Shown piece after piece: positions 22,633-38,207 of a DNA stretch of 64,000 nt (positions are counted from its first letter, which is position 1; each line of letters begins with the position of its first letter). The DNA lies in NCBI GenBank assembly GCA_020747065.1, contig JAGMVK010000010.1, positions 62,001-126,000 of the forward strand, read 5' to 3'. Below the pieces are notes generated by a model. That model ran no database searches and was not told the DNA's origin. It was given only the letters and a program-made list of their open reading frames with translations. The position numbers were made by a program, and so were the translations under genes. Origin of the DNA: Cadophora sp. MPI-SDFR-AT-0126 (Eukaryota > Ascomycota > Leotiomycetes > Helotiales > Ploettnerulaceae).

Positions 22633-22920
22633 GTGGCTCGTGATAGAATTACAACGAATTCGGAACTTGCTCTGCGGAACGGAATGGATGGAAGCAACGC
22701 GTTTTTGACGTATTTGTTTTTGTTTGATAATAGTGGTGGTTTGCTTGTTGAATGGTGCGCGGAAAGTAGGAGAAAGATGGTCCTGTGTAACCCGCTCTCT
22801 CTTCGGGGTATAAGCTGGTCGGTTTAATGATACAGTCGCCAAAGGCGAGAAAAATGAAAGGCTGCTGTTGATCCATATGACTGGATGGTAATGTTGAATT
22901 ATGAGGAGGTAGAAAGAGCG

Positions 22921-24715
<1,795 letters not shown>

Positions 24716-25755
24716 GTGTGAGGGGGGGAAGCAGTCGTTTACATACTCTTGAGATGCCTGCTTATAATTGGAGTGACCAGGGATACTACTCGAACAGGGT
24801 TTGGCGGGGCGCACGAGCAGTTCAGAAAAGTTCCACTCAGAACCGCTCTTGAACTGTCTCTGACTAAGGGTACTTGGCCTAGGATTTTGGAGCTAAGGAT
24901 GATGTTGCGAGTGGCTGAAGAAGCGTGGTTGTGGTGTTCGTCGAAGAAAAGAAAGAAGACTTTCGGCAACAGTAACCGTGAGAGACTAGACGGTCAATCG
25001 CAAGCCAGACTTGAGAGGTGGAGACCAGGAGAAGCCTAGCAGGTCTTCTTGTTTCGACGTCCAAGTGGCAACTGCAAGTGATGTTGGGAGATGGCGAACC
25101 AGTCCGGTACTGAACGTGGGTGTTAGGTTTCCGAAACAGGGACCATTCTTGAAGGAAGTTCAGTCCGTAGGAGAAAAGCCAGTGGCTGGCGGGATCGTCG
25201 AACCTTCTGAGCGAGCGCAAGGACGTTGAGTGCTCGGATTTTGGCGGGACAATGACCACTGGTGCTGATATGGAGCTCTAGGAGTCGAATAGATGCCAGA
25301 TTCTAGTCTCCTGCAAGAGAGCAGTTCTGGAATCGGACTTGTAATGGTGCGGCCGTTGAGGCTGTAACGACGATGCTTCTTGCTAGCTAGAAATGTGTAC
25401 TACGCCTTGACTGACAGAGAGACGGACGGACGATGACAGTACGGTAGTGGATGAAGAGAGAAGACGATGGGGATTGGACTGGATCCGGTGCGGCTTGTTC
25501 GGTATATATGTTGAAGCTCGAGCACGGCCGGAGATCAATCAAGTCTCAAGAGAATTAGATCAGCAAGAACTGAGGTGTGAGATTTTCCTGACTCGCAGAA
25601 TATCGAATGGAGCTTGGGTTGGGAAAGCTTAGAGCCTTTTCGAAGTTTACGGAAGAGAGTGGGAGACAGAGGAGCAGCTCCGTTAAAGTTTCTGATGGAG
25701 CCTATATGTGAGAGTTCTCAAGAAGTGAACAGGACAGGATGGATGGACAGATGGA

Positions 25756-25777
25756 GATTGGGATTGGGATTGGGATT
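25756..25777. repeat. (GGGATT)n short tandem tract
   Basis: About three and a half copies of GATTGG/GGGATT in a row in the upstream region of the C2H2 gene. Confidence 0.9.
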
Positions 25778-25970
25778 CCGGAGGCGTAGTGGAGTCCCGG
25801 TCTGAGGGTCTTTTTCTGTAAATAACGAGTGGAGAGGTTAGGATCGAAGAAAAGGCTGCCCCACACTACTAATTGAGTTGACCTGACTTGACTGACTGAG
25901 CGAGCGAGGAGAGAAAGAGGAGCTTGAGCTGCAGCGGGCGTGCGTGCAGAGTGCATGGCAGAGGGTTGAG

Positions 25971-25992
25971 TTTAGGTTAGGTTAGGGTAAGG
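25971..25992. repeat. Telomere-like TTAGG(G) tract, interstitial
   Basis: The tract contains TTAGG, TTAGG and TTAGGG followed by TAAGG, i.e. degenerate copies of the fungal telomere unit TTAGGG, far from any sequence end visible here. Confidence 0.6.
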
Positions 25993-26605
25993 CATGACAG
26001 GGGGAGGTAGGAGTGTAGTCAAGGGATGTCGTAGTAATGACCTAGTGACCTACGAACCTAGGAACGGTAGTGCAATTCTCGTCAATCAGGTACGGTGCGA
26101 TGCGGGTCCAGAGAAGAGGCTGCTGCATTGCAGCTCACTGTAGTACTGTTTCTGGCTATCGTGAAAGGCGGAGACGGGCCTAGTGCAACAGCCTCCTAGG
26201 GGAAGAGACCAGGTAGTTAGCTAGTTAGCTGGGTATGAGGACTAGAAAAGCTAGGGGAGCAGGTGCAGCTTAGTCCTAAACGGGGTCTAATCCCCAGATA
26301 TTGGTGTTTAGCCGGCTTTTTGGGGGTAGAGTTCGGCGCAATTGACTATACCATTGGGCTGGTCCAGGATAGTCCACTGGGATAATACTGCTAGGATGAG
26401 GACATGGGCAGGGAATAGTAGTGCGCGGCAGGGGGAGCAGGGATTTAAGGCAGGGATATCAGAAGAGGTGCAGGGGAAGCCAGCCAGGAAGGGATGTGGA
26501 CATGCAAGCCAGGCCAGGAGCCCAGCAACGGCAGACGGCAGCAGGCACTAACCCTTGCTGAGCTAGTGTTCCGGGATGGGCAATGAGCGATGAGTGATGA
26601 GCGAC

Positions 26606-26634
26606 GGTGGTGTGGTGTGGTGTGGTGTCTTGGT
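26606..26634. repeat. GGTGT tandem tract
   Basis: Four to five consecutive GGTGT units, slightly degenerate at the ends. Confidence 0.85.
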
Positions 26635-27100
26635 GTGTCTGAATAGCGTAGCGTAGTCTGTAGCACTCGGAGCCTGGCTCAGTGGGGGATTACTGAGCGA
26701 CAGTGGTTCAATTGAGGTCTAGTGACTGGCTTCAGGGCCGCAGGGCTTTGGCTCACAGCGCCTCTCAGCCCACAAACCTCCCATTCCAGGCGTGCTCTAG
26801 GGAAGCCTCCAGCGTGTCAACTACGCCCATCAAATACTGTGCTCGCAGTACTAGGTGCTGGACTTATGGTCATCAGGGCTTTCCAGTCCAGCCCATCAGG
26901 GAAGTACCACTGCAAATCCAAAGTATTTGCTGTACGCTTCTGGCAGTACGAGTAAGTGATTGCTGCAGGGGAGAGTCCGTGGGTTGCGGCCAATTATTAT
27001 GCTGTAAAATTGTTTTTACCATACGGAGGTACAGACAGTGAGTGACTGGTCTCGATACGGTCCTGACTGACTGTATTGAATCTTGACTGCTGCGTCGGCA

Positions 27101-30100
27101 AGGGACTTGTGCAGCAAAGATACTGCTTTTTGCTCTGCTTTCTTTTTGATGGTGGGTGTAATGCAACGCACTCCGGGAGGGGATTCAGCGAGTGATCAAA
27201 GGAGTGCTTCTGGCTATCCTACCCAATGGCAAGCCCGTATTCAAAATGATAATGTATCCAGCCAGTCAGAGTGCTTTCTGCTCACCCCGGACGCCGAAAT
27301 CCAACAGCCAGACACAAAGAGAAAACAGGCAGGGACCCCTCCCAATATCGCCCATATCGCCCATCACCACCCCTGGTGTTGGAGAGAGAGCTCCTCGTCT
27401 TCGTCCTCGTCTCGTCCGCCGAGGATCCTCATATCCTGGTAGCTGGCAGGCCTTGTCCCTTGCTCCCTCCCAGAATGCTTGCATGTCTTTGTTTGGAGAG
27501 CTTCAACTTCGACCACAAGCCTGTCAAGAGCTTCACAGTGGGATGGTCACGTTTCGATTGGTACCGTCTCGCAGGGTGTGCCCATGTAGCTCCGGATCTC
27601 GCAACGGCACGCCTAGAGAGCTGGAACATGGTTGTGGTGACAAGAACAGAGTCGAACCCCTCCAGTCATGATCATCAGTCTCCAAGAATCTCGATGTACG
27701 GAGCATGTACTTGGAAGTGAGAGCTGGACTACCGTAATAAGCTAAAATGCTGGAGACCTCGACCGCGCTCAGTTGAGCGACAGAAAAAATCCCTGAAGAG
27801 TTGACGACACCCTCATCTTCTCTCACTCTTGGACCTCTTAAAACCCCCACCATAGGTCCCCGCTGCTTCATTCGCCGAGGCCGATATCGTGCCATGCCCT
27901 GTCCAGAACTGTCATGCCTGTATATTCTCAATCACACCAACCAACCAGGCTCTGGTCTTTCCTGCCACGCCTGGATCTGGATCTCAATATTTACCCCAAC
28001 ATTTCATGATGTTCCTGCGGTTTGATGCTCTGCCCTCGCACTGTCATTGGATCTCTGGACGGCAAGCAGTGCGGGCGCGGTGCGATGCGGTGCGTACGAG
28101 CCTCCGTGCCTGAATCAGATCAGTGCAGTAAACTGCGCGCACTGTGTTTGCGCTGAGATGCGTTCATTCGAACATACGTAAAATAGATGAGATAGATTCT
28201 CCCGGAAGTCTGAGCTGAGGCACCTATTACAATGACCCGGCGCCGCCCACGGCTGCGTCCGATATCAAGACGAAGATCAAGATAGAGATAGAGTCAGCGG
28301 CCGAGTCACGATACGATAGTCATTAGTACCGTGCCTAGGTGCGTATGGTGATAACGACGATCTTCCGTCCGCACCTGGCTGGCTCTCCTTATTCGTAAAC
28401 AGCCATCAGGACGAGACCTCAAAGAAAGTGTTCAGGCCCAGATGGGATGTTTATGTCAGCAGGAAATGGCGAGATTCGATCGAAAGGGGGAATGGCGAGA
28501 CACAGCTCATTTCGCAGTCGGCTGGTTGGCCCGAATTGGTTTCGTTTCAACTCTGCGATTCGCAACTAAGTGGAAAGAATTGTGCAGACTTGAGGGTCCG
28601 GAGCTGGATGTTGGTACGAAAATTGGAGCTCTACTAAGCCTTGCCCTGACTGCTACTGCAGGTCACTTTGAAAGTGTGATTAGAGTTATGCGATCCAGGT
28701 TTGTTTGGACCAACGAGCCGTTGATGGCAGTATCTCATTGGCTGCTGCTCAATGGGCCATGATCTCAGTGGTGATGATGTTTCAATGCGCAAAACATGCT
28801 TGCTGCTTGATTATCGTGATGTCAACCCCTCATTCTTCATCATGGGTAAGACGATCAGACCCCTATCTCACGATAACGTACGGAATGCCATCGTGGTGCC
28901 ACTTGGCCAGGGCGAATCAGCGATGTGCTCAATCTTGCTTCACGATTGAATCTCATACCTACCGTCACATTAATGGCTTCCAAGAACCAGAAAAGGGTGG
29001 CATATAAATAATGGTGAAACAGCTGCAGCCACATCACTACAACTTCGGAAAACAGTTTATTCTCGACTACGGGTTTCGAACAACCAAACCGGCATTGACT
29101 TCGAAGGCTTCAATATTGTAGGAAATCTATAAGCCATGGCAGCTTCGTCTCGCTTTTCATTTCGGAGCTCACTTCTGAGTTCCTCTGAGCCACAAGAGTC
29201 TTGAACTTTCCGATAGATGGTAATCAATCAAATATCTTGTTTCGTGAGCATTTCATGTAGTAACAAGAAAGATCAAGGTCGCTGCTCAACCAGCAATCGA
29301 TATAATCACCAGTTACTGCAGTTTCAATGAGAATTCAAAATGTGCGGCAAAGATGAATGCCCTCATTCTTGATGGGGAGCCTCGAATCTGATCCTAATCA
29401 TGAAGGCTCAATGCAGACAGGCCAGATTCAACCCTCATGATGCAGACTCGGGACAAAGTGATGAGTGAAGTGAAGAAGCGGGCACGATTTCAGGAACTGG
29501 CTCTTTCGGAAGCCTCCCCAAGCGAGCGAGTTAGGCGTGCCCTGGCATGACAGGCCCAGCGAAACAAGACAGGCCAGACAGACAGCCAGCTACTTACCAG
29601 GACCAGGGGCAGAGCCAGGGCAGGGCAGCCTAACACGGCACACAACCCATGCCCTGTTCTGCTCCCAAATAATCCCAGCTGCCTCGAGACAACCAGGATC
29701 AGGATCAGGATGAGGACGGATGAGAAGAGAGAGAAAAGAGGAGAAGAGGCACCGAATGCGGGTTAGAGCTGGTGGCGTACAGGACGCTTTGGTAGCAAGC
29801 CGTTGTCATGTTCGGAATTGGATTACCAGAAGCGTGCTATTGCGATTTCCACCTCATCCACAGCCAACGCGGCAGACAGACTCCTCTTTTTACATGTCCG
29901 TACGAGAAAGTTATTGGTTTGTATCAGATATTCTGAGACTGACTAAAAAGATAGACATGGGGCAAAGCCACAGTAGTGCGCCGCACGCCGAGGCAGGCTG
30001 GAAGCAGGCCAATTGTTTACCTCCGCCAGTTTGCGGAGGATGTAATCGGACGCCACACGCTCGCTAAAGTCTTAGCTTGGAAATGCTTCCCCTGAACTGA

Positions 30101-33100
30101 GTCTGTCTCCGACCTTTGCCCCTCTTGTACCTGAAGCCGATGACCGCGCCGGCCCTCACAGCCAATCTATTGTGGAGTAGACCACCACGACCAGAAGAAG
30201 AGAACCGAATTGTCGGCGACGTTGGTGGGCTTGTCCCCTGTCTGTACTCTATTTTGTTGCGGGCTCTACTCATTGGCTTCATCAACCTCAGATTTGCCCA
30301 TTGACCCCTCACTCTATCTTGAAGCAAAAGAAAGACACAAAAGGAAGCTGTAGGAGGAAGAATTGATTAATTTTTGCTGCACCGCCTCTGATTCTGGACC
30401 TCATCATAACGGCGATATCGTACGAGCAGGTAAGTACCTTGTACACATCCGTCTGGCTTGCTTTCAACTGCTTGTGCGTACGTCTGTTCGTTTGACCTGC
30501 CATGGCCAGCATGCAGCTCATCATCGTACGCACGCACTCTCGCACGCACATCTTCGCCATCTCTCTCTTCGTCCTTCCCTTCGCAGAAGAACCAAAGGTC
30601 TCATGATCGAAAAAGTCGGAGAGATTTGGGACGCTTAGGCCGAGATCACAGCATCGATATGCACTGTGACAGGCACCATCTGCAAGTTTCTGTCCTTTTA
30701 TCTACGACGTGGGTGTGCGGAAGACGGACAAGATGCGATGCGATACTGCAGGCTGTCCATTTCTCTCCTAGCGGCATCGCGGTCCACAGGCACATCACAT
30801 CCGCCATCGTGCAATTCTCAGCACACGGCGAGCAGCAGTTCCTGCAGTGCACAGTACCCTTCTAACCATGCTGAGCGCAGTCTCCGGTGTAAGTGAGCTC
30901 AGCGTGCAGAAGAGATGGAAGGATGGTGCAAACACCGGAATGAGGGCAACCTTCCCCCACGAAGCTTACTGCTATTACCCAGGATTAGCGACCTCTTTGT
31001 TGTACGGACTACTGGTCTGTGGCACATCCCATCTATTCTCACGCGCAGACGCGGCGTTCGTCGTTGCGATCCCAAGCGAAGAACTACGACACCTTGATGT
31101 GATTGTGATGAGATGGGACGAATGCAACGATGTTGGGGACGAGGTCATAACGATGAAACAAATGCTGGAAGCGAGGTCGGATAGGGGGGTCACATCACCT
31201 CACATCACTTGGGGGGCCGAACCGGATTGACGGCCAGGTCGAGGCTAGGCAACGTGGTTTCTATTCTTAGAGTACCCAAGCTTCCCAAATGGCGACTTTC
31301 TTCTCAGCCGTCACTGCTACGCCGCACCTGAGAAGCCAGGTCAGGCTGTACAGATTGCCTATCTGTCCCGTCCTCGACCAGCCCAGCCAGCGAAGAATCT
31401 TCATCCTGGAGAAGTTCTTTCCATGGTGAAACAGAATCGAAACGTCAAATTCTGCGCCCTATCTCCTGATCTCCAACAGACCAGCGGGCTCTTTTTACCC
31501 GGACCGGATGTTTATCCTCTTTCGGCTAGGTCACGCGAACCCTCACCTCACATCACTCGGCCGTACGAAATCCTCACCGCACAGCCATTGTTGGTGGCTC
31601 TAACGAGTCAAACAAGGCGAACGACTTTGCGAAGAACTGTGGTTTTCGTCGTACTCGTCCGAAGATCGTACCTGAGATGAAATATTCCGCAAAGAGGCTG
31701 CGCTGAGCTGAGGGACGGGTCAAGCTTGAAACTACACTCGAAGAGAACAAGTACAATGCTCGAGCGCTGAGACATTGAACTTCGCGATTCTGCATTCGTT
31801 CTGTAATACATCTGAGGGGACTTCGAACAAGTCCGGGTCGTCCGATTTTGCTCTCGCTTTCTTCCGCTTCTTGAGGAACTTGCATTGGTCCTCTCACCGA
31901 CAGTTGATAATTTCCTCCTCATCTCTTACCTACCGATTACCAAGTGCAGTGCATCTCCAGAGGCGCAGCTGAAGGTTGATCATGCAGACAGAGGAAGGTT
32001 GACAATTCTCAAATGTCTTGAATATCTGCAGGACGAAATTCTTGCATACCACATATACCTCCACATTGACCAAGTATCATTTCTCCACACTGCAATACCT
32101 CCTCACGGACCAAGAGTTCGCAGGATAAAAGAATGGACAAGAAAGCCAGTGCATCAATCCAACCCATCGAACGTCTGCCAGTGGGAGGAACAGATTTTCA
32201 AACACAGATCAAACGTCTACTCTCTTCAACCGCAGGACCTGCTTCTACGGTTGAAGTCTAAGTGGCTGCAGCTGGTCCTATCATATCCCCGCCACCAACA
32301 CCACACCACCTCACGCCCTCACTCGTTCATCCCTCTTCTCCTCTCCATGCAACATGTTCCCACGGTCACAGTTAACCTGCATAGCCTAAAGCCGGATCAT
32401 TGCAAGACCTCGTGGCTCCTACGATCCCATCCGTGCTTGATTGAAATGCGGGTTGGATGATCTGATATGATATGTTTCCCCAGACTCTGGACTCTGGACT
32501 TCGTGAGGCTCAAGGAGAAGTCACCTTTGCGATTGCACAGTATACACACCAGAAGTACCAAGTCATGGGTGACTTGTGCCGATCGAACTCTCACGACAGT
32601 CTCAAATACCTCAACCAAAATCGCGCTACTGCTACACGCAACTAACCCATGCCATTGAGCGGTCGGCCAAGTTGGCACCTTCTCAACGGCTGTCGAGGAT
32701 GTTAGTTCAAACCAATTGCGATGAATGAGACACATGTGTACGTACTTTTAGACTATCAAACCCCCCACGTCCTCAATATTACAATCTGAAATTCAAAATC
32801 GAAATGCAAAATGAAAGCCGAATGCGGGGTCATGTCATGCTCACCAAGTCCGAGTCAAGGAATACAAACAATGAGAATCAAAAGCTCGGCAGATGCAGCG
32901 AGGGAGAATTGAGTTTTTCACTGAAGAAGATCTTCTGCTGATCGATGCAAGCCTGCCTAACTACTCGAGTATCTCCAACTCCACCTGCTCATGAGAAGTA
33001 CAGAGCTGAGCGAGTGACATCTGAACAGCGGTGACGAAGTCCCCCTCCAAACGTCCGAGCGCAAACAACCCAGCAAAGTCTGCCAATCCGTCAAAAGTCT

Positions 33101-34000
33101 ACGCTCGGACCTCTTCCTGCCACTGCCGACGCGGGGCACATCTCAAGAGTAAATAAGCTAAGCGATCCATCAGCGCTGACCGATCTTTGCCATATTCGCC
33201 AGCCTATCGTAGGGCGCATCAAGTTCGATCACCGCTTGTTCACTTTCCTCTCTTGCTCTGCTCGTTCCTTCCAAGGAAAATATGCAAAAGTAAGTAAGCA
33301 TATCGAACAAGCTTCATTTCGGGTTTCCAAAAGGGTCAAGTGACAGAAATACACCCAAAGGAAATAACGTGTCGCAAGAACTGTGATATCAAACGAGTGC
33401 GGTTTGGTTAGAGGTTCCTCCGAACTTGTCTGATATGCCTCTTTCGATGAGACCTCGAATTGCTGGAATCAGCGATGCGATCCAGATTAGATCAAACCCG
33501 CGCCTTACGCATCTACAACGGGAATCCGACAGCCCACGTTTTGTCTGCTTGAGACACCTCACATCCCCTTATCCAACATTCCGCAATCCGTCATATCCAT
33601 CATCAAGCCAGTGATTAACTTCCAGGTTCAAGCCCCATCATCGATATTCCAAACCTGAGCATCCAGGCCACTAGGGCTTCAAAGGTGCGGTAACGAGTAA
33701 GGATGCCGCAGCAAAGAGGTGGGGAACTGTAATTCCCAGCTCCCACATATGCCGGAAGACACCGACTGGCACCCGTGGTGTTTCCAGAGCCAGGATGTGT
33801 GCATAAGACCCCTGACCCTGGCGGCGAGCTTATGCAGTGGTTTTTGTGCACTGCATGAACTGTTGCAGAGAATGCAAGGGGGTCGGTGGAGCTCCACCTA
33901 ATGATGCCTGAGGAGTTAGGTTTAAGCATAACCGTCCAGGGAGGTGGCGGACGGGCGAAGGCTGATCTACGGCTATTTCGAGCTTGGAATTTGAGACTCA
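27101..34000. other. Gene-free interval, segment 2
   Basis: No gene supported over about 6.9 kb. The open frames (longest 31885-32460, 191 codons, plus) overlap frames on the other strand and lack domains, signal peptides or fungal coding character. A CACCTCACATC motif recurs at about 31197, 31548 and 33556. A small palindrome TGCAGTG...CACTGCA lies near 33833. No tRNA, 5S or snRNA signature was found by eye. Confidence 0.4.
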
Positions 34001-37000
34001 TCAGTTCAATATCTCAATCTAGGGTTACATTGTCCCCTATCCCAAATACCAGAACGGCACGTACAAAGGAGCTGAATACGATGACGGGATTGGTGGGGTA
34101 ATAGGAGACGGCCGAGATTCATTTTTGCGAGAAGGTTGGCTGCACGAGAGTTCTTTCTTAGAAAGTGTTCTGAGTGAAGGGATGGCAGAGATGCATGAGT
34201 TGCGAGTCCCAGAACCTCTGTACTATGATAGAGTAACAAACTCAGCTACCTTGCTTGCTTCTCACGCAAGGCATTCCTACTAAGTTCTTCAATATGATAA
34301 GATAGGAGAAGGTTGCCCGGCAAATGCTTATCAGCGCATCGCACAACCTGCTCGGCATCTGGACTCACACAATCTTGGTTCGGTGACCGGCCCAAAGAGA
34401 AACAGGCAATCCAGCCGTTTCGTTTTCATGGATAGGGATTGATATGATTTCCAGCAAGGATTTAAATGACAATGGTAACAAGGTGAAGTGGTGTGCGACG
34501 GTACGGCTCGGTATGAGACTCTCTCACCTGATGCTATCATCGGCGAGCCATCGACAACCCCGCTCTCGACCTAAACGTGGACCCTGAAAGCCTGATGCGG
34601 GGGTCTAGACCTACTTTGCTACAGTTTCCCAGCCTCTTCACGAACTACCGAGCTCTTTACCCCAAGTACGGAGTACTCTCGAGGTCACTCGACCTACTAA
34701 CAAACGAACTAACTAATCTCAAACACAGGATCTCGATCCTGACCCTGGGAAAACAAATAAACGACGATGTCGACATCATCACTCACATTAATCACATCAC
34801 AACGTCTCGGCAGATGAGAGTTTGTGGATTTACCTTCTGTCACTCGTAGCCGGAACTCTACCTAGATAGCTTTTTGGTCAAGCTACGCGGGAGGCGGCAC
34901 GCATCGACACACCACGGACGGGAAGACTCAAAAAGCCAGGAAATGTAACTATTCCCAACATCGACCATTCCCCGGCTCTAGAGCCAGGTACTAAGGCTTG
35001 GTTGTTTGCAAGCGCTTTCCGTTCCTTATCTTGGTTTTTGGCGACCCGTTATCCCTGGAGCTACTGACGAATAATTCAAGCACGAGCAACGGCGTTGTCA
35101 AATCATGGTTTTCCTTGACTCAGGCAGCTGGCTTTACCATTGTACCTAAGTACCTACTTGGTACTTAACACCGCTAGACGCTGTAAGTCCGTGAAGGTTT
35201 TTGGACAGGGCTGACCATGACTCGTTCACAACCTTACCTCGCTCGCTTCCTTTCACCCAGCAGAGAAAGAAAACATGAAGTTATCGTGCACCTTCCTCAT
35301 CTGAGTACCAGCCCGGCAAAGCCATCCTTTCTTTTCTCCACGATCAGACAAGCAAAGCCTTCACCGGCGCAAGATCCTCAACCTAGCAAGGCGCCCCAAC
35401 GTAGATCTTCAGAAAAGGAAACACCACTCCGCTCTCGTCCTGATCTCTGAAACATGTTCTGTCATGAACACTTATCTGGCGTCGATATCAAATCCCGAAA
35501 ATGCAAGTTCGTACGATTTTGCCTTTTTGGTTTATGTAATTTTTGGTTTCTATTGTTATGATACTGATGCCTTTTACGATATGGCGATCTCGGAGATTTC
35601 GCGGCAAGCGGGCATCCACATCTCGGACAATTTCCTCCAGCCCGCTTCCCCCAAGCCCAGCTTCCGATCTGGCCGACCAAACCCAGCCCAGCCAGCTTCA
35701 AGATTCCGAAGTAACGATTTTGTCCCCACTGATTATCATACCGCTATGAATTACCTCAACGAGTTGCTGTAGAAAGTAAACCTGGACCATGAGAAGCTTT
35801 GTGAATATAGTGAAGGATCAGGGTATGTATTGAGTCATGCTCGGGAATTGGTCTCGCATGCCGTGATGCATTCATTATTTCTCGCAGTGCGAGAAAACCA
35901 GTCATCTATCCGACTTCTCCGGCCCACAACCGTGAGTAAGAGAAACCGATGCGGTGCCGTAAGACAAAGTATCCGTAAAGTTTGCAGTCAAGCCGTTGAG
36001 CAGCAGTTTGCATACACTTCGGAAAGTTTTTCCAAGACATTTCCTATTCTCCTTTTCTCCTCGACCCCTCCTCCATCTCATCTCCTACGAGTTCAACGAG
36101 TTACAAGCTGGGTACCTACGTCGTGGGTACACACCTTCAGATACGTATGCAATAGCATGCACTGCAATATACAAAACGGTATGTGGTGGGCTCGCTTACC
36201 ATCCCTCGCTAGTCTTGCATACTGCATGCAGTGAACCAGGGCATGGAGACTGGAGCTCGTGGCTGCAATGCAGTTGCAGCGCAGCGCACTCCAGACGTTG
36301 GCTGCAATACTCCTGAGTATTAATCTCCGACCTGCAGCGCATGCATCTAGGAACATGTTTTTCTCGTGGTGGTTAAGCTGTCGATTCGATTTCCTGCGTA
36401 CGCTGCTTCGAACCAGCAAACAGGAACTTGGAACAGGTGGGGTTGGCTTGGGTTCATCCATCAATCTTGCTGCTTCTCCTACTTCGCTTGTGTGGGTGTG
36501 GTGGTCGAAAACCCTGGCTGCAGGATCGATGTACGAGAGTAGAACGTCTTCTCCATTTCTTCTTCCATGAGATGATTTCATTTCATGTTTGAGAAAGGAG
36601 AGACTTTTGCTTCAACCCCTTTATTCAATTTGACTTTTCCCTTTCCTGGACCCCCCATTCATTGCTGACTCGAGCGTGCATGTTCGAATCGATTGGTGAA
36701 GCGGCTTCAGATGAAAAGTAAATAGGTAAAGCACTCCTTCGGCACACAGACGAGTCCGACTGACTGATCAGCCGAACCATAAGTAGATACATACATCGGA
36801 TTGACACTTCCCAACCAAGAAGTTATGCCGAAGCCGTGTGTGTGGAGAGTAAACACCCTTTTTCTTCACCGTCTCTTTCATCCCCATCTCAATGCCACCC
36901 GAAGACTCGTCTATCTCTCCATGAGGATTACTCTTACGAAGTACAACATCTATCAACCCACCTCATGTCTTGAATCGTATCGCCAATATTCCATGCATGT

Positions 37001-38023
37001 ACGCACGACCTGCCTCCTCCACTCCACGTTGTATCGAGGCTGCAAGCTGCGAACTCATCAAATCAGTCCCACCAGACGACGCCCACATCGACGCCCCCAA
37101 ACCACCTGCTGCTTTCGAGTTTCTCATTACGAATGTATCAAGGACCATCGATCGTGTTGCCACCCCTCTCCTCTACTCCCCTTTCAACTGCCTACCCTGA
37201 ATCTCAAGCCAAACCATCGGCGCGTCGAAGCTGCATAACATAGCATTGCATCGCAAGACCTCGCCAAACTCTCATCCATCCTCTCTTTCTCCCTCCTCCT
37301 TCCCCTATCCTCCTATCTTCCTATCCTCCTAAGCTCCGAAGCCTACTCCACATCCACCCATCCATCGTGGCATGCATCGCATCTAGATTCTAGATCTGGA
37401 ATCAGACCAGCCCACTTGCACTGCTAGCCAGAGAGTGAACAATGCGCTGCATTAACAGTACATCGATTAATGTTTCGCTCGCTGAATGTCTTAGTAGAGA
37501 CAAATATCCCGCTGCATTGCAGCTTGCGGGCCGTACATACAGGAGAGACATTATTTTGATCCCTCCCAGGGGAAAGGACGTTTTTCAGTTCCTACATATG
37601 CAGGCGTATGTCTAGTGGCACATGCTGGTTTGCAGGAGGCGTAGGTGGTCAGGTCGAGTTTTTGCCCTGCGTTGAAGCTGGGTTGGCGCCGCAGCCACAC
37701 CTGGGGAAGCGACTGGCCTGGCTGGCCTGGGCTTTGGTGGTGAGCGAGTTGGTGAGTGTGAAGCCACCCAATCGTACGTCGTCCAATTCGAATTACGTAT
37801 GACATGCCTTGTATCTATTCTTGAAGATTTCTATAAATGATACCCTCGTCTATTAAACGATACTTTTGGTGAATAAACAAACAACAAGCTTTCAGCGGTG
37901 GTCTGACAGTGGTCTCCAAGTACCCATCACCAACTAACACCCCAGGAAATTTTCACTTTTGAGAACAAATCCCGCATCCCAAAAATGCCTTGATTGGATA
38001 TTTCACACCCCCTTCTCTGCCAT

Positions 38024-38040
38024 CCCTCCCTCCCTCCCTC
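38024..38040. repeat. (CCCT)n short tandem tract
   Basis: Four CCTC/CCCT units in a row. Confidence 0.85.
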
Positions 38041-38181
38041 AAATTTCTCTTTCCGTGCAACCATCACAGCCCGCACAAGCGGTGAAGAAGCCACAGGTCA
38101 CAAGGTACCTATACCACGATTCAGACGGGTATATGTGATCCTTCCTCGTCAACGAGACACGGGAAGTGTTTTTCTCTCTCT

Positions 38182-38207
38182 CCACACACACACACGCACA
38201 CACACAA
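38182..38207. repeat. (CA)n microsatellite
   Basis: CA dinucleotide tract of about 26 bp interrupted once by a G. Confidence 0.9.

Larger units (their letters stand above)
20754..22920. other. Intergenic, promoter of YME1 and 3' region of the C2H2 gene
   Basis: About 2.17 kb. The 20840-21135 stretch on the minus strand has exon-like fragments (see rejected items) but no consistent gene. A (CTT)n tract lies at 21890-21921 and a 12-bp tandem repeat at 22597-22632. A hydrophobic 109-codon frame at 22184-22513 (minus) is inside the likely 3' untranslated region of the next gene and is not convincing. Confidence 0.4.
24716..27100. other. Gene-free interval, segment 1 (upstream of C2H2 gene)
   Basis: No gene seen. 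On the plus strand the segment is rich in G and in purine tracts. It holds a GGGATT tract, a TTAGG-like tract and a GGTGT tract (listed separately). Transcription-factor promoter DNA and long 5' leaders are the obvious candidates. Confidence 0.45.

Noticed and set aside
27192..27931. Cluster of overlapping open frames on both strands
   Set aside because: Several frames are open simultaneously because the DNA is locally poor in stops; none has motif content.
31885..32460. 191-codon plus-strand frame
   Set aside because: The longest frame of the gene-free interval, but about one in a few such windows would show it by chance; no domain, no upstream or downstream exons, irregular composition.
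33615..34001. 128-codon minus-strand frame
   Set aside because: No domain; overlaps equal-quality frames on the plus strand.
36093..36581. 162-codon minus-strand frame
   Set aside because: Cys/His/Arg-rich with no pattern; it covers TGCA palindromes that keep stops rare.
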